A stretch of 64,000 nucleotides of DNA from an uncultured Apibacter sp. GTDB taxonomy: Bacteria; Bacteroidota; Bacteroidia; Flavobacteriales; Weeksellaceae. The DNA is taken from contig CALYQD010000001.1 in the NCBI GenBank assembly GCA_945280365.1, positions 186,001 to 250,000 of the forward strand. The letters are read 5' to 3'. Under the pieces are notes generated by a model. It saw nothing but the letters and a program-made list of their open reading frames with translations. It was not told the DNA's origin and did not search any database. Shown here piece by piece: positions 9,575-18,418 of the stretch. The position numbers and the translations under genes are program-made. How positions within the stretch are numbered: position 1 is the first letter of the stretch; every line of letters starts with the position of its first letter.

Positions 9575-10469
9575 AGTAAAAAATTAATTAATGATAAAAA
9601 TATTTGATTATAAAATTATTTTAAAATTTAAGTTGCTTTTATATAAAATATTTTAAAGTAAAAAAACAACTTAATTTTAAGTTCAATAAATAAAATATTT
9701 ATAAAAAGATCTCTTAAAGCAAAAATGAAATAATACTTGCATTTATTTTAAATATTTTTAAATTTCAGTTAACTCCTTTGAACTCCTTTTTTTATAAAAA
9801 TACAATTCAAATATACATATAAATTGTTTACATAATACATTGTATAATAAAAACAAAAAAATAGCAATAAAAATCACATAAAACAAATAAAAAAACAAAA
9901 TAAATATTTTTATGTTAATAATATAACAATAAATACAATATGATTACAAATAATCATATTATTAAAATATTTTATTTTTTATAATTATATTAAATTTTGA
10001 TTCACAATAAGTTGATTGATAATAAAACTTTAAGAATAATCGTATATGATTTTCTACTAAAAAATCAGACAAACTTTTAATGATGATTATATTCTGGCAG
10101 GTTATTCTAATCTCTTAAAAAGCAGAAAAAATTAGACGGATACATTGGGCGGGTGGTAAAGCTAAATAGGAATTGGATATAACTTTATAAAAATAAAATC
10201 TATTGCTATATCTTAATATATTTAACTTCATTAATTCTTTTTATAAAATATGCATTCTTCAATTTATTATAATTTTCTAATACTTTTTTCTTATGATAAT
10301 TTATCTATTTTGAATATTCCTTTTTAATTTTCGTTATATCTTTTCTTGCTAAAACGGCCATGGATAAAGATGATTATTCTATATTTAGAATACGTTTTAT
10401 GGGCTACTAAAGATATAGATGAGTATAAAATTTACATTCTTATTTAAAAAATTCAAATTTTTCTAACAC
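9575..10469. other. AT-rich stretch, no recognisable gene
   Basis: Both strands are interrupted by stops in all frames at short intervals. A slightly GC-richer patch near 10090-10180 could be old coding DNA but gives no readable protein. I see no RNA gene or repeat. Confidence 0.5.
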
Positions 10470-11023
10470 TTATTTTAATCTAATATGTTGAAAAGAAAAG
10501 TCATAAGGTTTTTTAAAAGCGGTAGAGATATGAGAAACATTTTTGCTCCTAACTTCTGCACTAACATCTACAACTTTATTACCTATAGTCTTTATTAGAT
10601 CATAGGCAACTTCTAATCTCTTCTTAATAAATCATTTTTATGGAGACAAATTACTTATTTTTTAAATCATGTTTAGTACGTCCGGTATAGTTAGCAAGCC
10701 CTTTCATCGAAAATTCGTACACATAGTTATCATTTATAAACTCAAGAATATCTACTTCCCAAGGTTCAGTAAAATCGAACAGAGTTGATGTTAATTGTTA
10801 GTCAATATTTAATAATGAAATAATACCCTCTTGCATTTTGAGTTCCATAAATTCTTTGAGCAGTTCAACAGATTTATCAAAAAAAGAATATATAGAATTG
10901 AAAGTACTTTCTATTTCAAGATTTTTGGACAGCTTTATAATGCTACAAGAAAATTTTGGTATATCATCTGTTGATATTTTATTCTGTTTTAGTTTCTTGT
11001 ATATATTATGGATACAATATTAA
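10470..11023 (-). pseudogene. Remnant of an AraC-family regulator
   Basis: Read on the minus strand, recognisable pieces follow in order: an alpha-helical stretch (MELKMQEGIISLLNID) then a stop, then LFDFTEPWEVDILEFINDNY and KGLANYTGRTKHDLK, then stops and a frame change, then KKRLEVAYDLIK and SHISTAFKKPYDFSF before the final stop at 10470-10472. These are the two helix-turn-helix units of a Bacteroidota AraC regulator. At least two in-frame stops and one frameshift, plus a missing N-terminal half, make it non-functional. Confidence 0.8.
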
Positions 11024-11414
11024 CCCGCCTACTTTCCTTTTTATTTTTTAAAATTTAAGCCTATCAGAGCCTCTGTATTAATAGATAATGAAGTGGCGTA
11101 TGTGTAATGAGCTTTAACAAAAAAACTGAGTTAAAACACGGTATTTTAGACTTATTCCTATTAATGAAAGTTTCTATATTGGAAATAATCTCAAAGAAAA
11201 CGGAAAGAAAGATTTCATATTAATCTTTCATAAACAGTAAATTCATATCATTCATTTTTTCTTATATAAAAATCGCTACCCAAGAAGGAAGACTGATTTT
11301 GGAATTGAACTAAGAGAATATTTCAAATACTTAAAATTATTATGAAAAGAAAAGACAAATCTTCATTTACAGAAATGTAAGATAATATTTTACCTAAGAA
11401 TATAAAGATTGTAA

Positions 11415-11591
11415 TCTATTAAATCATTGTATTTTGGAATTAATAAGACGAGGACTAAAGAAGTTTCTAATACTTTTGAATTAAATAATAAGTTAATTAC
11501 CGAATTTCTACAAGCTTCCAAAAGCATTATTACCCATCATATTAAAAATTTAACTAAAGTAAAACTAATAAAGAAACTGGTTCGGGAATAA
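11415..11591 (+). pseudogene. Fragment with winged-helix-like segment
   Basis: An open stretch without its own start encodes ITEFLQASKSIITHHIKNLT followed by KVKLIKKL, which resembles the recognition helix and wing of ArsR/MarR-type DNA-binding proteins. Stops precede it, and there is no complete domain. Assignment to a family is weak. The next ATG (11591) overlaps its stop as TAATG. Confidence 0.35.
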
Positions 11592-11818
11592 TGATAACTA
11601 AAGATTTTATGTCTTTCAATTTTAAAATTGACAAAAACATCGAAGGTTTTACTATTCTTGATTTTGATATTTGGGAAGAAATAAATAATAAATTCGGAAG
11701 ATTTACTTTAGAACAATTTGCTGTTTTACATTTAATTTTTTCATCACTAATAACAAAATTGAGATCTATCAGCAAATCTAGTATAAGCAGATTACTTATA
11801 ATTAAACCTAAATACTAG
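11591..11818 (+). CDS. Small ORF of unknown function, possibly a gene fragment
   Basis: A 75-codon frame that begins at an ATG overlapping the stop of the preceding fragment. The product is not recognised; the middle (DIWEEINNKFGRFTLEQFAV) looks protein-like and the C-terminus is basic. Surrounded by decayed sequence, it may be the continuation of a broken larger gene and not a real independent gene. Confidence 0.25.
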   Translation: MITKDFMSFNFKIDKNIEGFTILDFDIWEEINNKFGRFTLEQFAVLHLIFSSLITKLRSISKSSISRLLIIKPKY

Positions 11819-11849
11819 TTAAAACTTCCATAAAAATATTAGAAAAAAG

Positions 11850-12051
11850 AAGTTAATGAAATGTTCATATAGAGGAATTCATTTTAAATTTGATATTACT
11901 CCTATCTGCGTCAATAATTTTAAACATTTAAAAAAGTCAAATATTTGAAAATGGGAAAAAATATGATCAAACAAGAAGTACAAAAATTGTAGAAAATATA
12001 AAAGATCAATACAGGAAAGAAATTGGTTTTAAAGAAGACAAATTAGAATAG
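11850..12051 (+). pseudogene. Unidentified gene fragment with frame changes
   Basis: Protein-like stretches occur in alternating frames: HFKFDITPICVNNFKHLKKS, then after a shift FENGKKYDQTRSTKIVENIK and KDQYRKEIGFKEDKLE to a stop at 12049-12051. They read like one soluble protein broken by indels. I do not recognise the family. Confidence 0.3.
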
Positions 12052-12265
12052 TATAAGCATGAATTTAAAAATAATTCTTTTATGCAAAAATATTAATACT
12101 AATAATTCAAAGTTTAATATGTAAAATTTAAAAATTAATATTCTGGTTTAAAGTTTAACAGTTTGTATTTAAAGATTGACTAACAGTATTAATATAAGTT
12201 ATAATATATATTTAAGCTAAAAGTGTCATATATATATATTATTTACATATAATTATAATAAAATT

Positions 12266-12487
12266 ATGAACATCAATAATAACACCAGTAAAGGAAGGAG
12301 CAAAATAAAAAGTTTTAATGAATTCTCTAAAGAATCTAAAAAGACATCATTAAATATATTCGGAAACGAATTTAATCGTATAAATAAACACTTTAGCTAT
12401 ATTTTATGGATAGAAAGATTCAAAAATTTTAAACCTATTGCTAAAATTCTCCGTTCAGAAAATGAAAAAGGTGAGTGTAAAAACTAA
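12266..12487 (+). CDS. Small basic ORF, unknown
   Basis: A 73-codon ORF starting with ATG, rich in Lys, Asn and Ser, with no signal peptide or membrane segment and no motif I recognise. It lies in the decayed region and may be a remnant or chance ORF. Confidence 0.25.
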   Translation: MNINNNTSKGRSKIKSFNEFSKESKKTSLNIFGNEFNRINKHFSYILWIERFKNFKPIAKILRSENEKGECKN

Positions 12488-12885
12488 AAAATTAATTTTT
12501 GAAAGTTTAGAAAATGAATTCAAAATGTTAAAATTATGTATTAATTAGCTTCCCATTGATAAAAGGAGCGATAGAATTAAGAGAATACTTATTTTTTCTT
12601 AATAAAGAGCAGATTGATGATATTTTTACTAATATCTTAAAGTAGGTAAGTTGGAAAAACTATTTTTCTGAATAATAAAATCCTTTAGATTATCTTATTA
12701 ATTTATTATTTACTAAAATATTGCTACTAAGTAATTTTTTATTTTTTAGAGATGGTGGGAGTATCCCCCTACCTTTAAAACATGATACATTTAAGTTTTC
12801 TCACCTGATAACAAACAGTCGTGAAACTAAATTTTAAGGATTTGAAAAAATGATATTTTTTACAACTATTTTTATTCTCTAAATT

Positions 12886-13112
12886 TTATGTCAGATTCGC
12901 ATGTAGTGAAATACATATCTTATTTGCTTCATTTTTTCTTAGTGCAGTAAATATGTAATCCGCGGAATTTTTCCAATCTATAAAATACCTTTTACCGTTT
13001 TTTGCATTTCCTGTCTAAGTAGTAATTTTAAAATTATCCAATCAGTCTCAAGCTTATTACTGGTAACATAGGCCTCATTTCTATTATCTGTTATGAGAAA
13101 CAAAAATTTGAT
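12886..13112 (-). pseudogene. Unidentified gene fragment
   Basis: On the minus strand one frame reads NRNEAYVTSNKLETDWI and, after a frame change, another reads KNGKRYFIDWKNSADYIFTA and continues to a stop at 12886-12888. The base composition is less AT-rich than the flanks, as expected of former coding DNA. Function unknown. Confidence 0.4.
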
Positions 13113-13220
13113 ACAATAAAAAATAATGATAAAAGAATAAATCTGTACATAATATTCATGTAATTAAACTTATAAGAAATACAAATATTTCTATTTGTAT
13201 TTCTTGCTCTTTCATTTTTT

Positions 13221-13769
13221 CTATTCAATAACTCCCAACTCAATCAAATCTTTCTTACCAGAACGTCCAGGTCTGTAATAAGCCTCTCCTTTAATTTCTG
13301 CTGGAATTTTATATACTAAATTAGTGGTTTTCGTAGTTAATGGATTAATCTGTCCAAGTAACCCCCAACCATCTGATAGTATGGTTTCTGAGTGATCAAA
13401 ATTATATTCTTTTCCATTATAATTAATCAATACTTCTCCATCCATTAACATTCTACTTTCATCACTTATATTTTTGAAAGTTGTGTTTAAAATTAAATAA
13501 CGGATTCCCTCTTCTTTTTTAAGTTCTGTAAATTGATTCCCAGTTTTTACCTTATCTTCTATACTTATTTTTTTCACTGTTACTTCAAAATACTCTGTCT
13601 GTAGAGGCTCTCCTATTTTTACCAAATTAGAAGAATTCTCTGTAATAGAAGTTTTAGAAGTTGAAGAAGATACAGAATCTTTTTTATCTTTCCCCAGACT
13701 TCCATAAGCAATAAATGCAAAGAATACAACGGTTAAAGCTGAAACTAAGGTTTTAAAATGTTTGTTCAT
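13221..13769 (-). CDS. DUF4352 exported protein
   Basis: Predicted exported or membrane-anchored protein of 182 residues. The N-terminus has one hydrophobic helix (residues ~7-24), then a Ser/Thr-rich linker, then an immunoglobulin-like DUF4352 domain from ~50. The typical pattern is present: EYFEVTVKKI, then GNQFTELKKEEGIRYLIL and NTTFKNISDES. The domain is common in extracellular proteins of unclear role. It follows the VanZ-like gene by 4 bp in the same direction, so they form an operon. Confidence 0.8.
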   Translation of the reverse strand: MNKHFKTLVSALTVVFFAFIAYGSLGKDKKDSVSSSTSKTSITENSSNLVKIGEPLQTEYFEVTVKKISIEDKVKTGNQFTELKKEEGIRYLILNTTFKNISDESRMLMDGEVLINYNGKEYNFDHSETILSDGWGLLGQINPLTTKTTNLVYKIPAEIKGEAYYRPGRSGKKDLIELGVIE

Positions 13770-13773
13770 AGTA

Positions 13774-14244
13774 TTAAATTTTAAATTTATATATAATTGA
13801 TTTTTTGAAAAATATAAAAGGAAGGAGAAACCCTAATAAATAAAATAACAAATCTATTATATCAAAAGTTCCATCAAGTAATTGAAATAATTGTAGTAAT
13901 TCAGACCCGATTGCTATAAAAGGAATTATTATAAACCAAATTACATTTTCCACAGATATTATATTTTTCCAAGTGTAAAGTGTAAAACAGACATAAGAAA
14001 AAACATATAGCCCATCTGGTAGAGAAAATAATATCCAATCAGGGATATATCTGATAAAAGAAATGGAATATTCTCTTAATTCCTGTAAAAATTCTTGTAT
14101 ACCTACTAGTTCACTCCATGAAAAAATTCTTAAAGAAAAAGCCCTAAAAAATACATATATTAGACTGCCTATCAATAAACTACTGCTACCCCCAATTATT
14201 AGGTATTTTTTTTGTTTAGTAAAAGAATTATTGATTGTTTCCAA
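13774..14244 (-). CDS. VanZ-like membrane protein
   Basis: A 156-residue protein with four hydrophobic helices (about 14-32, 62-80, 95-113 and 128-147). GSELLQLFQLLDGTFDIIDL near the end matches the conserved block of VanZ-like proteins (E-x-x-Q...GTFD-x-x-D). VanZ proteins have been linked to glycopeptide tolerance, but most family members have no known job, and I infer none here. First gene of a two-gene operon with the DUF4352 gene. Confidence 0.65.
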   Translation of the reverse strand: METINNSFTKQKKYLIIGGSSSLLIGSLIYVFFRAFSLRIFSWSELVGIQEFLQELREYSISFIRYIPDWILFSLPDGLYVFSYVCFTLYTWKNIISVENVIWFIIIPFIAIGSELLQLFQLLDGTFDIIDLLFYLLGFLLPFIFFKKSIIYKFKI

Positions 14245-14262
14245 ATAAAATTCTAATTTTAT

Positions 14263-14406
14263 ATGCCTCCAATTCCAAAAAGCAGAATTAATTTAAATGA
14301 TAAAAGCGTAGAAATTGAACTTATTGACACATGAGGTTCGCCTGAATCCATACATGCAATAAAAACATCCCACGCCTTTTTGACGCAAATGTTAATATTT
14401 AACTAA
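14263..14406 (+). pseudogene. Short remnant with an in-frame TGA
   Basis: From ATG 14263 the frame reads MPPIPKSRINLNDKSVEIEL, reaches TGA at 14332-14334, and continues as protein-like sequence (SPESIHAIKTSHAFLTQM) to TAA at 14404-14406. It looks like a truncated, nonsense-mutated gene of unknown family. No signal is obvious in the remaining bases up to the tRNA terminator. Confidence 0.3.
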
Positions 14407-14627
14407 TGTGTGAAATATTTGAAAACTGGCGATTTCCTGATTATCACTAAAGCTGACGCTTATATTTTTTTTAAATTTTTATTTTCTTATAAATTCTGAT
14501 ATTTTAAAAATTCTACTTTACAAAAATAAAATATATTATTAATATAATATCAAAATAAAATTTCTTTTAAATAAAATTTTTCTTTATATACATAATCATA
14601 ATATTAATTTTTCCGGAATATTTTAAC

Positions 14628-14669
14628 AAAAAAACCCATAAAACATTATTAATTAATGCATTATGGGTT
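14628..14669 (-). terminator. Terminator of the tRNA gene
   Basis: The stem AACCCATAA (14633-14641) pairs with TTATGGGTT (14661-14669), and a run of seven U follows on the minus strand, nine bases past the tRNA 3' end. Confidence 0.7.
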
Positions 14670-14677
14670 AAATTTAG

Positions 14678-14751
14678 TAGCGAGGAGCAGACTTGAACTG
14701 CCGACCTTTGGGTTATGAATCCAACGCTCTAACCACCTGAGCTACCTCGCC
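14678..14751 (-). tRNA. tRNA-Met (anticodon CAT), elongator type
   Basis: A 74-nt cloverleaf on the minus strand. The acceptor GGCGAGG pairs with CCTCGCT (one G-U), a normal D arm with GGTGGTTA loop follows, then anticodon loop TTCATAA (CAT at 14715-14717), a five-base variable region and a T arm with TTCAAGT. The discriminator is A and the 3' CCA is not encoded. The acceptor does not look like an initiator (no C1:A72). A CAT anticodon could also be tRNA-Ile read after lysidine modification, but the loop and stem sequence match elongator Met of this phylum. Confidence 0.9.
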
Positions 14752-14766
14752 GATTAATTCGAGGTG

Positions 14767-14774
14767 CAAATATA
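14767..14774 (-). promoter_or_regulatory. -7 promoter element for tRNA-Met
   Basis: On the minus strand this reads TATATTTG, a full TAnnTTTG match, 15 bp upstream of the mature tRNA 5' end. Confidence 0.5.
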
Positions 14775-14828
14775 ACGGGATTTCATTAAATTACAAAATT
14801 ATTTAATCTTAAAAGTTGATTTTTAACT

Positions 14829-15767
14829 TTATGCTTTAGGTAAAAATATTTCAGCTAACATACATCGTACGCTTCCTCCTCCATATTTTTCAATAGTAGG
14901 TATGTTAAATACCAATATTTGAGTGTATTTGTTTATTACATTAATTTGACCAGCGTCTAATGATTGATAAGCCGTATTGGACATGACAAGAAATTTATCT
15001 TTTTTATCATTTTCCAGCTGTAAAGAATTGCCTAAAAAAAGATTCATTTGTTCTTCTGAAATGCTTATTACTTCTTTTTTCGTAGTATGTAAAAAATCTA
15101 ATACTAATTTTCTTTCTTTAATGTTCTGAATGGAATCTTTACATATTATTGCGAAATCTTCAGTTACGCTCATCATCACATTGGTATGATAAACCGGATA
15201 TCTTTTATCCTCTTTTACTTGAGTGGAATGAAAGACTATGGGTGAAAATTCCAAATCTTCACAAAATTCAATAAAAAGTTCTTCATCAGTTCTTTCTGAA
15301 ATGGCAGCGTAAGCGATTTGATTACTACGGTCTAATACCATACTTCCGGTTCCTTCTAAAAAAATATTTTCTTCTTCCGCTTTACTGTAATCTATTATTT
15401 CATTTATAATAAATCCTTCTTGCTCTATACTATCCAAGATGTCTTCTCTCCTTTCCAACCTTCTATTCTTAGCAAACATAGGATAGAGTATAACTTTACC
15501 ATCAGAATGAAAAGAAATCCAGTTATTAGGAAAGATGGAATCAGGCTTATGAGGTTGATCGGTGTCTTTTATAACAATTACGTTAATTCCGAATTTTCTT
15601 AGTTTTTCAACCATATTCCTAAATTCTTCCAAGGCTCTTTCCTGAACTGATTCCGCTGAAAGTGAATCGTTTTGTTGAAAAAAATTATTTACTGCTGTTT
15701 GCTGATTGAACCCAAATGCAACAGGTTCTATCATTAGCACAGTATCGGTTATTTGCTTACTAATCAT
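14829..15767 (-). CDS. ctlX: Citrulline-utilisation hydrolase CtlX (arginine deiminase superfamily)
   Basis: A cytosolic 312-residue enzyme of the guanidino-group-modifying superfamily. The opening VLMIEPVAFGFNQQTAVNNF is diagnostic of the CtlX group (M/V-x-x-P-x-x-F-x-x-N). PDSIFPNNW gives the substrate-binding Asp/Asn block, FLEGTGSMVLD the Glu-Gly block, YHTNVMMSV the catalytic His, and GGGSVRCMLAE near the end the nucleophilic Cys. In Flavobacteria this gene usually accompanies arginine/citrulline degradation. It overlaps the DDAH-like gene upstream by 8 bp, so both act together. The substrate is inferred to be citrulline or a related ureido/guanidino compound. Confidence 0.88.
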   Translation of the reverse strand: MISKQITDTVLMIEPVAFGFNQQTAVNNFFQQNDSLSAESVQERALEEFRNMVEKLRKFGINVIVIKDTDQPHKPDSIFPNNWISFHSDGKVILYPMFAKNRRLERREDILDSIEQEGFIINEIIDYSKAEEENIFLEGTGSMVLDRSNQIAYAAISERTDEELFIEFCEDLEFSPIVFHSTQVKEDKRYPVYHTNVMMSVTEDFAIICKDSIQNIKERKLVLDFLHTTKKEVISISEEQMNLFLGNSLQLENDKKDKFLVMSNTAYQSLDAGQINVINKYTQILVFNIPTIEKYGGGSVRCMLAEIFLPKA

Positions 15768-16689
15768 TTTTTCGTATTAAAGGTAAGGTGGAACATCTTA
15801 GAAGGCCTCCCATTTTTGATACTTCATGATAAGGAACCGTTTCTACTTTAATATTCCAATCGTTTTCTAAGAAATTATTGAGCCTTACAAATTTCTCCTC
15901 AGATATAACTACATCGGGTGATATGGAAAATACATTTGTATTCATGTAATATAATTCTTCTTCTGTCACTTCAAAAACATTATTTGTGCCAAAAAAATCA
16001 AGTAGGAAGTGATAATCTTTTTCATTAACAAATCCTCCTTTATATAGAACAGCTTTATTATTTCCTAAGGGCATAAATGTACAGTCTAAATGTAGAATTC
16101 CTTTTCTAGGATTTTTATCATCTTTTTTTAACGGTAAATTTATAAATGTTTTTGACGGATATAATTCTTTTAAATAATCAAGAGCATATTTATTTGTTCT
16201 TGCTGTTTTTATACGGTCAAAATCATTTCCCTCATAAGCGCTACAAAAAATAATATCGTCATGAAGTATTATATCTCCCCCTTCTACGTTTGCTTTTTTG
16301 GGGAGGTTATAAATATTTTGAAAATATATGGATTGAAATATTTCTTTATAAGCTTGTTGCTCTTCTGCTCTATCTGATATCATGTTGGAGACAATAATAC
16401 TATCTTCTATGACAAAAGCTACATCTCTTGCAAAAACTTGATTATAATCCTTTAAAATTTCGGGAGATAAAACTTCAACATCATATTTTAAAAGAACTTT
16501 TTCAAATTCTTTCATTTCATGGATTACCGCTGCTTCTATCGGATAGGTATTATTTTTTACATTTTCATACGATTTCGCATCATAGGTTTCACTTAATTCA
16601 GGAGTTTTGCCCATCGAATAAGGCTGACCTAAAACAACAACTTTCAGCTTTGATGTTTCATTCTTTATATTTAGATGCATAACATTCAT
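15760..16689 (-). CDS. Dimethylarginine dimethylaminohydrolase/amidinotransferase family hydrolase
   Basis: A 309-residue paralogous hydrolase of the same fold as CtlX. Conserved elements: ARDVAFVIEDSIIVS (Asp substrate site), VEGGDIILHDD (Glu-Gly-Gly-Asp), LHLDCTFMPL (catalytic His with Asp), and MGGLLRCSTLPLIRK with the nucleophilic Cys near the C-terminus. The family includes DDAH, arginine deiminase and amidinotransferases; in this phylum it likely deiminates arginine-type substrates. Start: ATG 16689, or ATG 16680 three codons later. Two -7 boxes lie 22-40 bp upstream. First gene of the two-gene operon with ctlX. Confidence 0.85.
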   Translation of the reverse strand: MNVMHLNIKNETSKLKVVVLGQPYSMGKTPELSETYDAKSYENVKNNTYPIEAAVIHEMKEFEKVLLKYDVEVLSPEILKDYNQVFARDVAFVIEDSIIVSNMISDRAEEQQAYKEIFQSIYFQNIYNLPKKANVEGGDIILHDDIIFCSAYEGNDFDRIKTARTNKYALDYLKELYPSKTFINLPLKKDDKNPRKGILHLDCTFMPLGNNKAVLYKGGFVNEKDYHFLLDFFGTNNVFEVTEEELYYMNTNVFSISPDVVISEEKFVRLNNFLENDWNIKVETVPYHEVSKMGGLLRCSTLPLIRKND

Positions 16690-16710
16690 ATAGTTAATTG
16701 ATTAAAAAAT

Positions 16711-16729
16711 CAAAATTAGTCCAAAATTA
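16711..16729 (-). promoter_or_regulatory. Two overlapping-phase -7 elements before the DDAH-like gene
   Basis: The minus strand carries TAATTTTG twice, at 16711-16718 and 16722-16729, 11 bp apart. Both fit TAnnTTTG exactly, so the operon may start from two neighbouring sites. Confidence 0.5.
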
Positions 16730-16794
16730 CAGAAAATTTATTTTCTACATACTTATACTTTCCTTCAATTTTCAATAAAATGTTTTTATCTAAT

Positions 16795-17865
16795 TTATTT
16801 GCTCTCAGTCTCAAAAATTTTTTCATATTGCTTTATAATATTGTCTTTTGAAAATCTGTTTTTGATTGAATTTTTAATATTATCTTTATTGTATTTCTGG
16901 CCTAGGGATTGTTTTATTTGTTTTGCAAAGCTTTCATGGTCTTCAATAGCTAAAATTTTTCCATTAATATCTTCTTCTATGATTTCATTTATTCCTCCTT
17001 TACAATTATTTGCTAAAGAAAATGTTCCTGTAGCTCCAGCTTCGAGCAATACATTTGGAAATCCTTCATATCTAGAGGAAAGGATAAATAAATCGGCATT
17101 TTTCAAATACGGATAAGGATTAGTAATTTTACCAAAAAAATTGACATTTTTTAATTGTAAATTTTCTTTTAGTTGGAATAATTTATCTTTATCATTTCCT
17201 TCTCCTATTATATGTAAGAATATAGGATCATCTTTAAGATGTGAAAAAACTTTTAAAAGGTTATCAAAGCCTTTACGATAAGAAAGGTTTCCTATGGCTA
17301 CTACATTTTTGTATTGATCAGAAAATGGAAAAATCATATTTCCAGTAGATTTTTCATTTATTAAATCAATATCAATGGGGTTGTTGATTTTTTTAATTTT
17401 ACTTTCACGAATTTTAATATTTTTTACCAGATCATTTTTCATGTCATCACTCTGTGCGATGATGGTACGAAAATTATTATAAAAACGATAAAAAAATTTA
17501 ATTTCCGGACGGATTACGTGTTGGGAAACTATATTTGTTTCCCTGGCAATAAAATGGATGTTTGGAAAAAAGGGAATTATTGGTGCTAAATATGCTGAAA
17601 TTTCTCCCCATCCGCCAAAAACTATATCGGGTTTCAATTTTCTTAATACAGAGAGAATGGGAAAAAATGCATTTCTTATTCTTGTTGTTTTTATATCTAT
17701 AATTTCAATATTTTTATCTAAAACCTCAAGATAATATCCTTCTTTTCTCATTAATAAGAGCTTAGGAATAAACTTATTTTTGTCTAAATTATTTATCAGT
17801 AAAGTTATAATCCTCTCCGCTCCTCCCATATTTAAATCCGGAAGTATAAATAGTATTGTTTTCAT
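16795..17865 (-). CDS. Glycosyltransferase, GT4 family
   Basis: A GT-B fold transferase of 356 residues that adds a sugar to a growing surface glycan at the inner face of the cytoplasmic membrane. The N-terminal Rossmann half opens with LNMGGAERIITLLINNL. The C-terminal donor-binding half contains AIGNLSYRKGFDNLLKVF and the E-x7-E region RYEGFPNVLLEAGATG. Last gene of a six-gene minus-strand cluster; it starts directly at the stop of the acyltransferase gene (no gap). Donor and acceptor sugars are not predictable. Confidence 0.88.
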   Translation of the reverse strand: MKTILFILPDLNMGGAERIITLLINNLDKNKFIPKLLLMRKEGYYLEVLDKNIEIIDIKTTRIRNAFFPILSVLRKLKPDIVFGGWGEISAYLAPIIPFFPNIHFIARETNIVSQHVIRPEIKFFYRFYNNFRTIIAQSDDMKNDLVKNIKIRESKIKKINNPIDIDLINEKSTGNMIFPFSDQYKNVVAIGNLSYRKGFDNLLKVFSHLKDDPIFLHIIGEGNDKDKLFQLKENLQLKNVNFFGKITNPYPYLKNADLFILSSRYEGFPNVLLEAGATGTFSLANNCKGGINEIIEEDINGKILAIEDHESFAKQIKQSLGQKYNKDNIKNSIKNRFSKDNIIKQYEKIFETESK

Positions 17866-18414
17866 TTACACTTTATTATTTATATATCCTTCGGTAGCAT
17901 TTTCATTAGACTTAATCTGTGCAATATTTCCTATAACAACTGAATTGTCCGGCACATCTTCAGTAACGTAAGCATTTGGGGCTATCAAAACATTATTTCC
18001 TATAGTAATTTTCCCAATTAATACAGCATTAGAACCAATCCATACCTCGTCTCCTATAATAGGAACACCTGCTTTTTTTCCTCTATTTGCTCTACCTATG
18101 GTAACTCCTGGAGCAATATTACAGTTTTTACCGATCTTTACTTCGGGATTGATGATAACCGTACCCCAATGTCCTAGGTAAAAACCCTCACCTATTTGTG
18201 TTTCGGGGTATATTTGAAAGCCGTATTTGGTTTGATAATGATAAAGAATAATGCGATACAGCATTCCCAAAATTGATTTTTTTTTATATTTTGAAGCTTT
18301 TCTTAGAAAATATATATATCGAAAATTAGGATTTACGAGTGATTTTCCTACAAATCTTCCCGGCCATCTCCCATGAATTCTGTAATAATCTTTTTGTATA
18401 AGTGTATGTGACAT
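17866..18414 (-). CDS. Serine acetyltransferase-like hexapeptide acyltransferase
   Basis: A 182-residue left-handed beta-helix acyltransferase. Repeated hexapeptide turns run from about residue 80 to 175, for example IGEGFYLGHWGTVIINPEVK and IGSNAVLIGKITIGNNVLIA, with an inserted loop carrying GRANRGKKAG. Proteins of this shape in glycan clusters (CysE/CapG-like) usually O-acetylate a sugar, and not serine. Context supports that: it lies between glycosyltransferase genes, 4 bp after one and abutting the next. Acetyl donor is expected to be acetyl-CoA. Confidence 0.82.
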   Translation of the reverse strand: MSHTLIQKDYYRIHGRWPGRFVGKSLVNPNFRYIYFLRKASKYKKKSILGMLYRIILYHYQTKYGFQIYPETQIGEGFYLGHWGTVIINPEVKIGKNCNIAPGVTIGRANRGKKAGVPIIGDEVWIGSNAVLIGKITIGNNVLIAPNAYVTEDVPDNSVVIGNIAQIKSNENATEGYINNKV

Positions 18415-18418
18415 TTTT

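Noticed and set aside
11554..11775. 73-codon minus-strand ORF in the decayed region
   Set aside because: It is the shadow of a more protein-like plus-strand frame and has no recognisable motif.
10470..13112. Insertion sequence or transposon in the gene-free region
   Set aside because: No transposase motif or terminal inverted repeat could be found; the readable remnants are regulators and unknown proteins.
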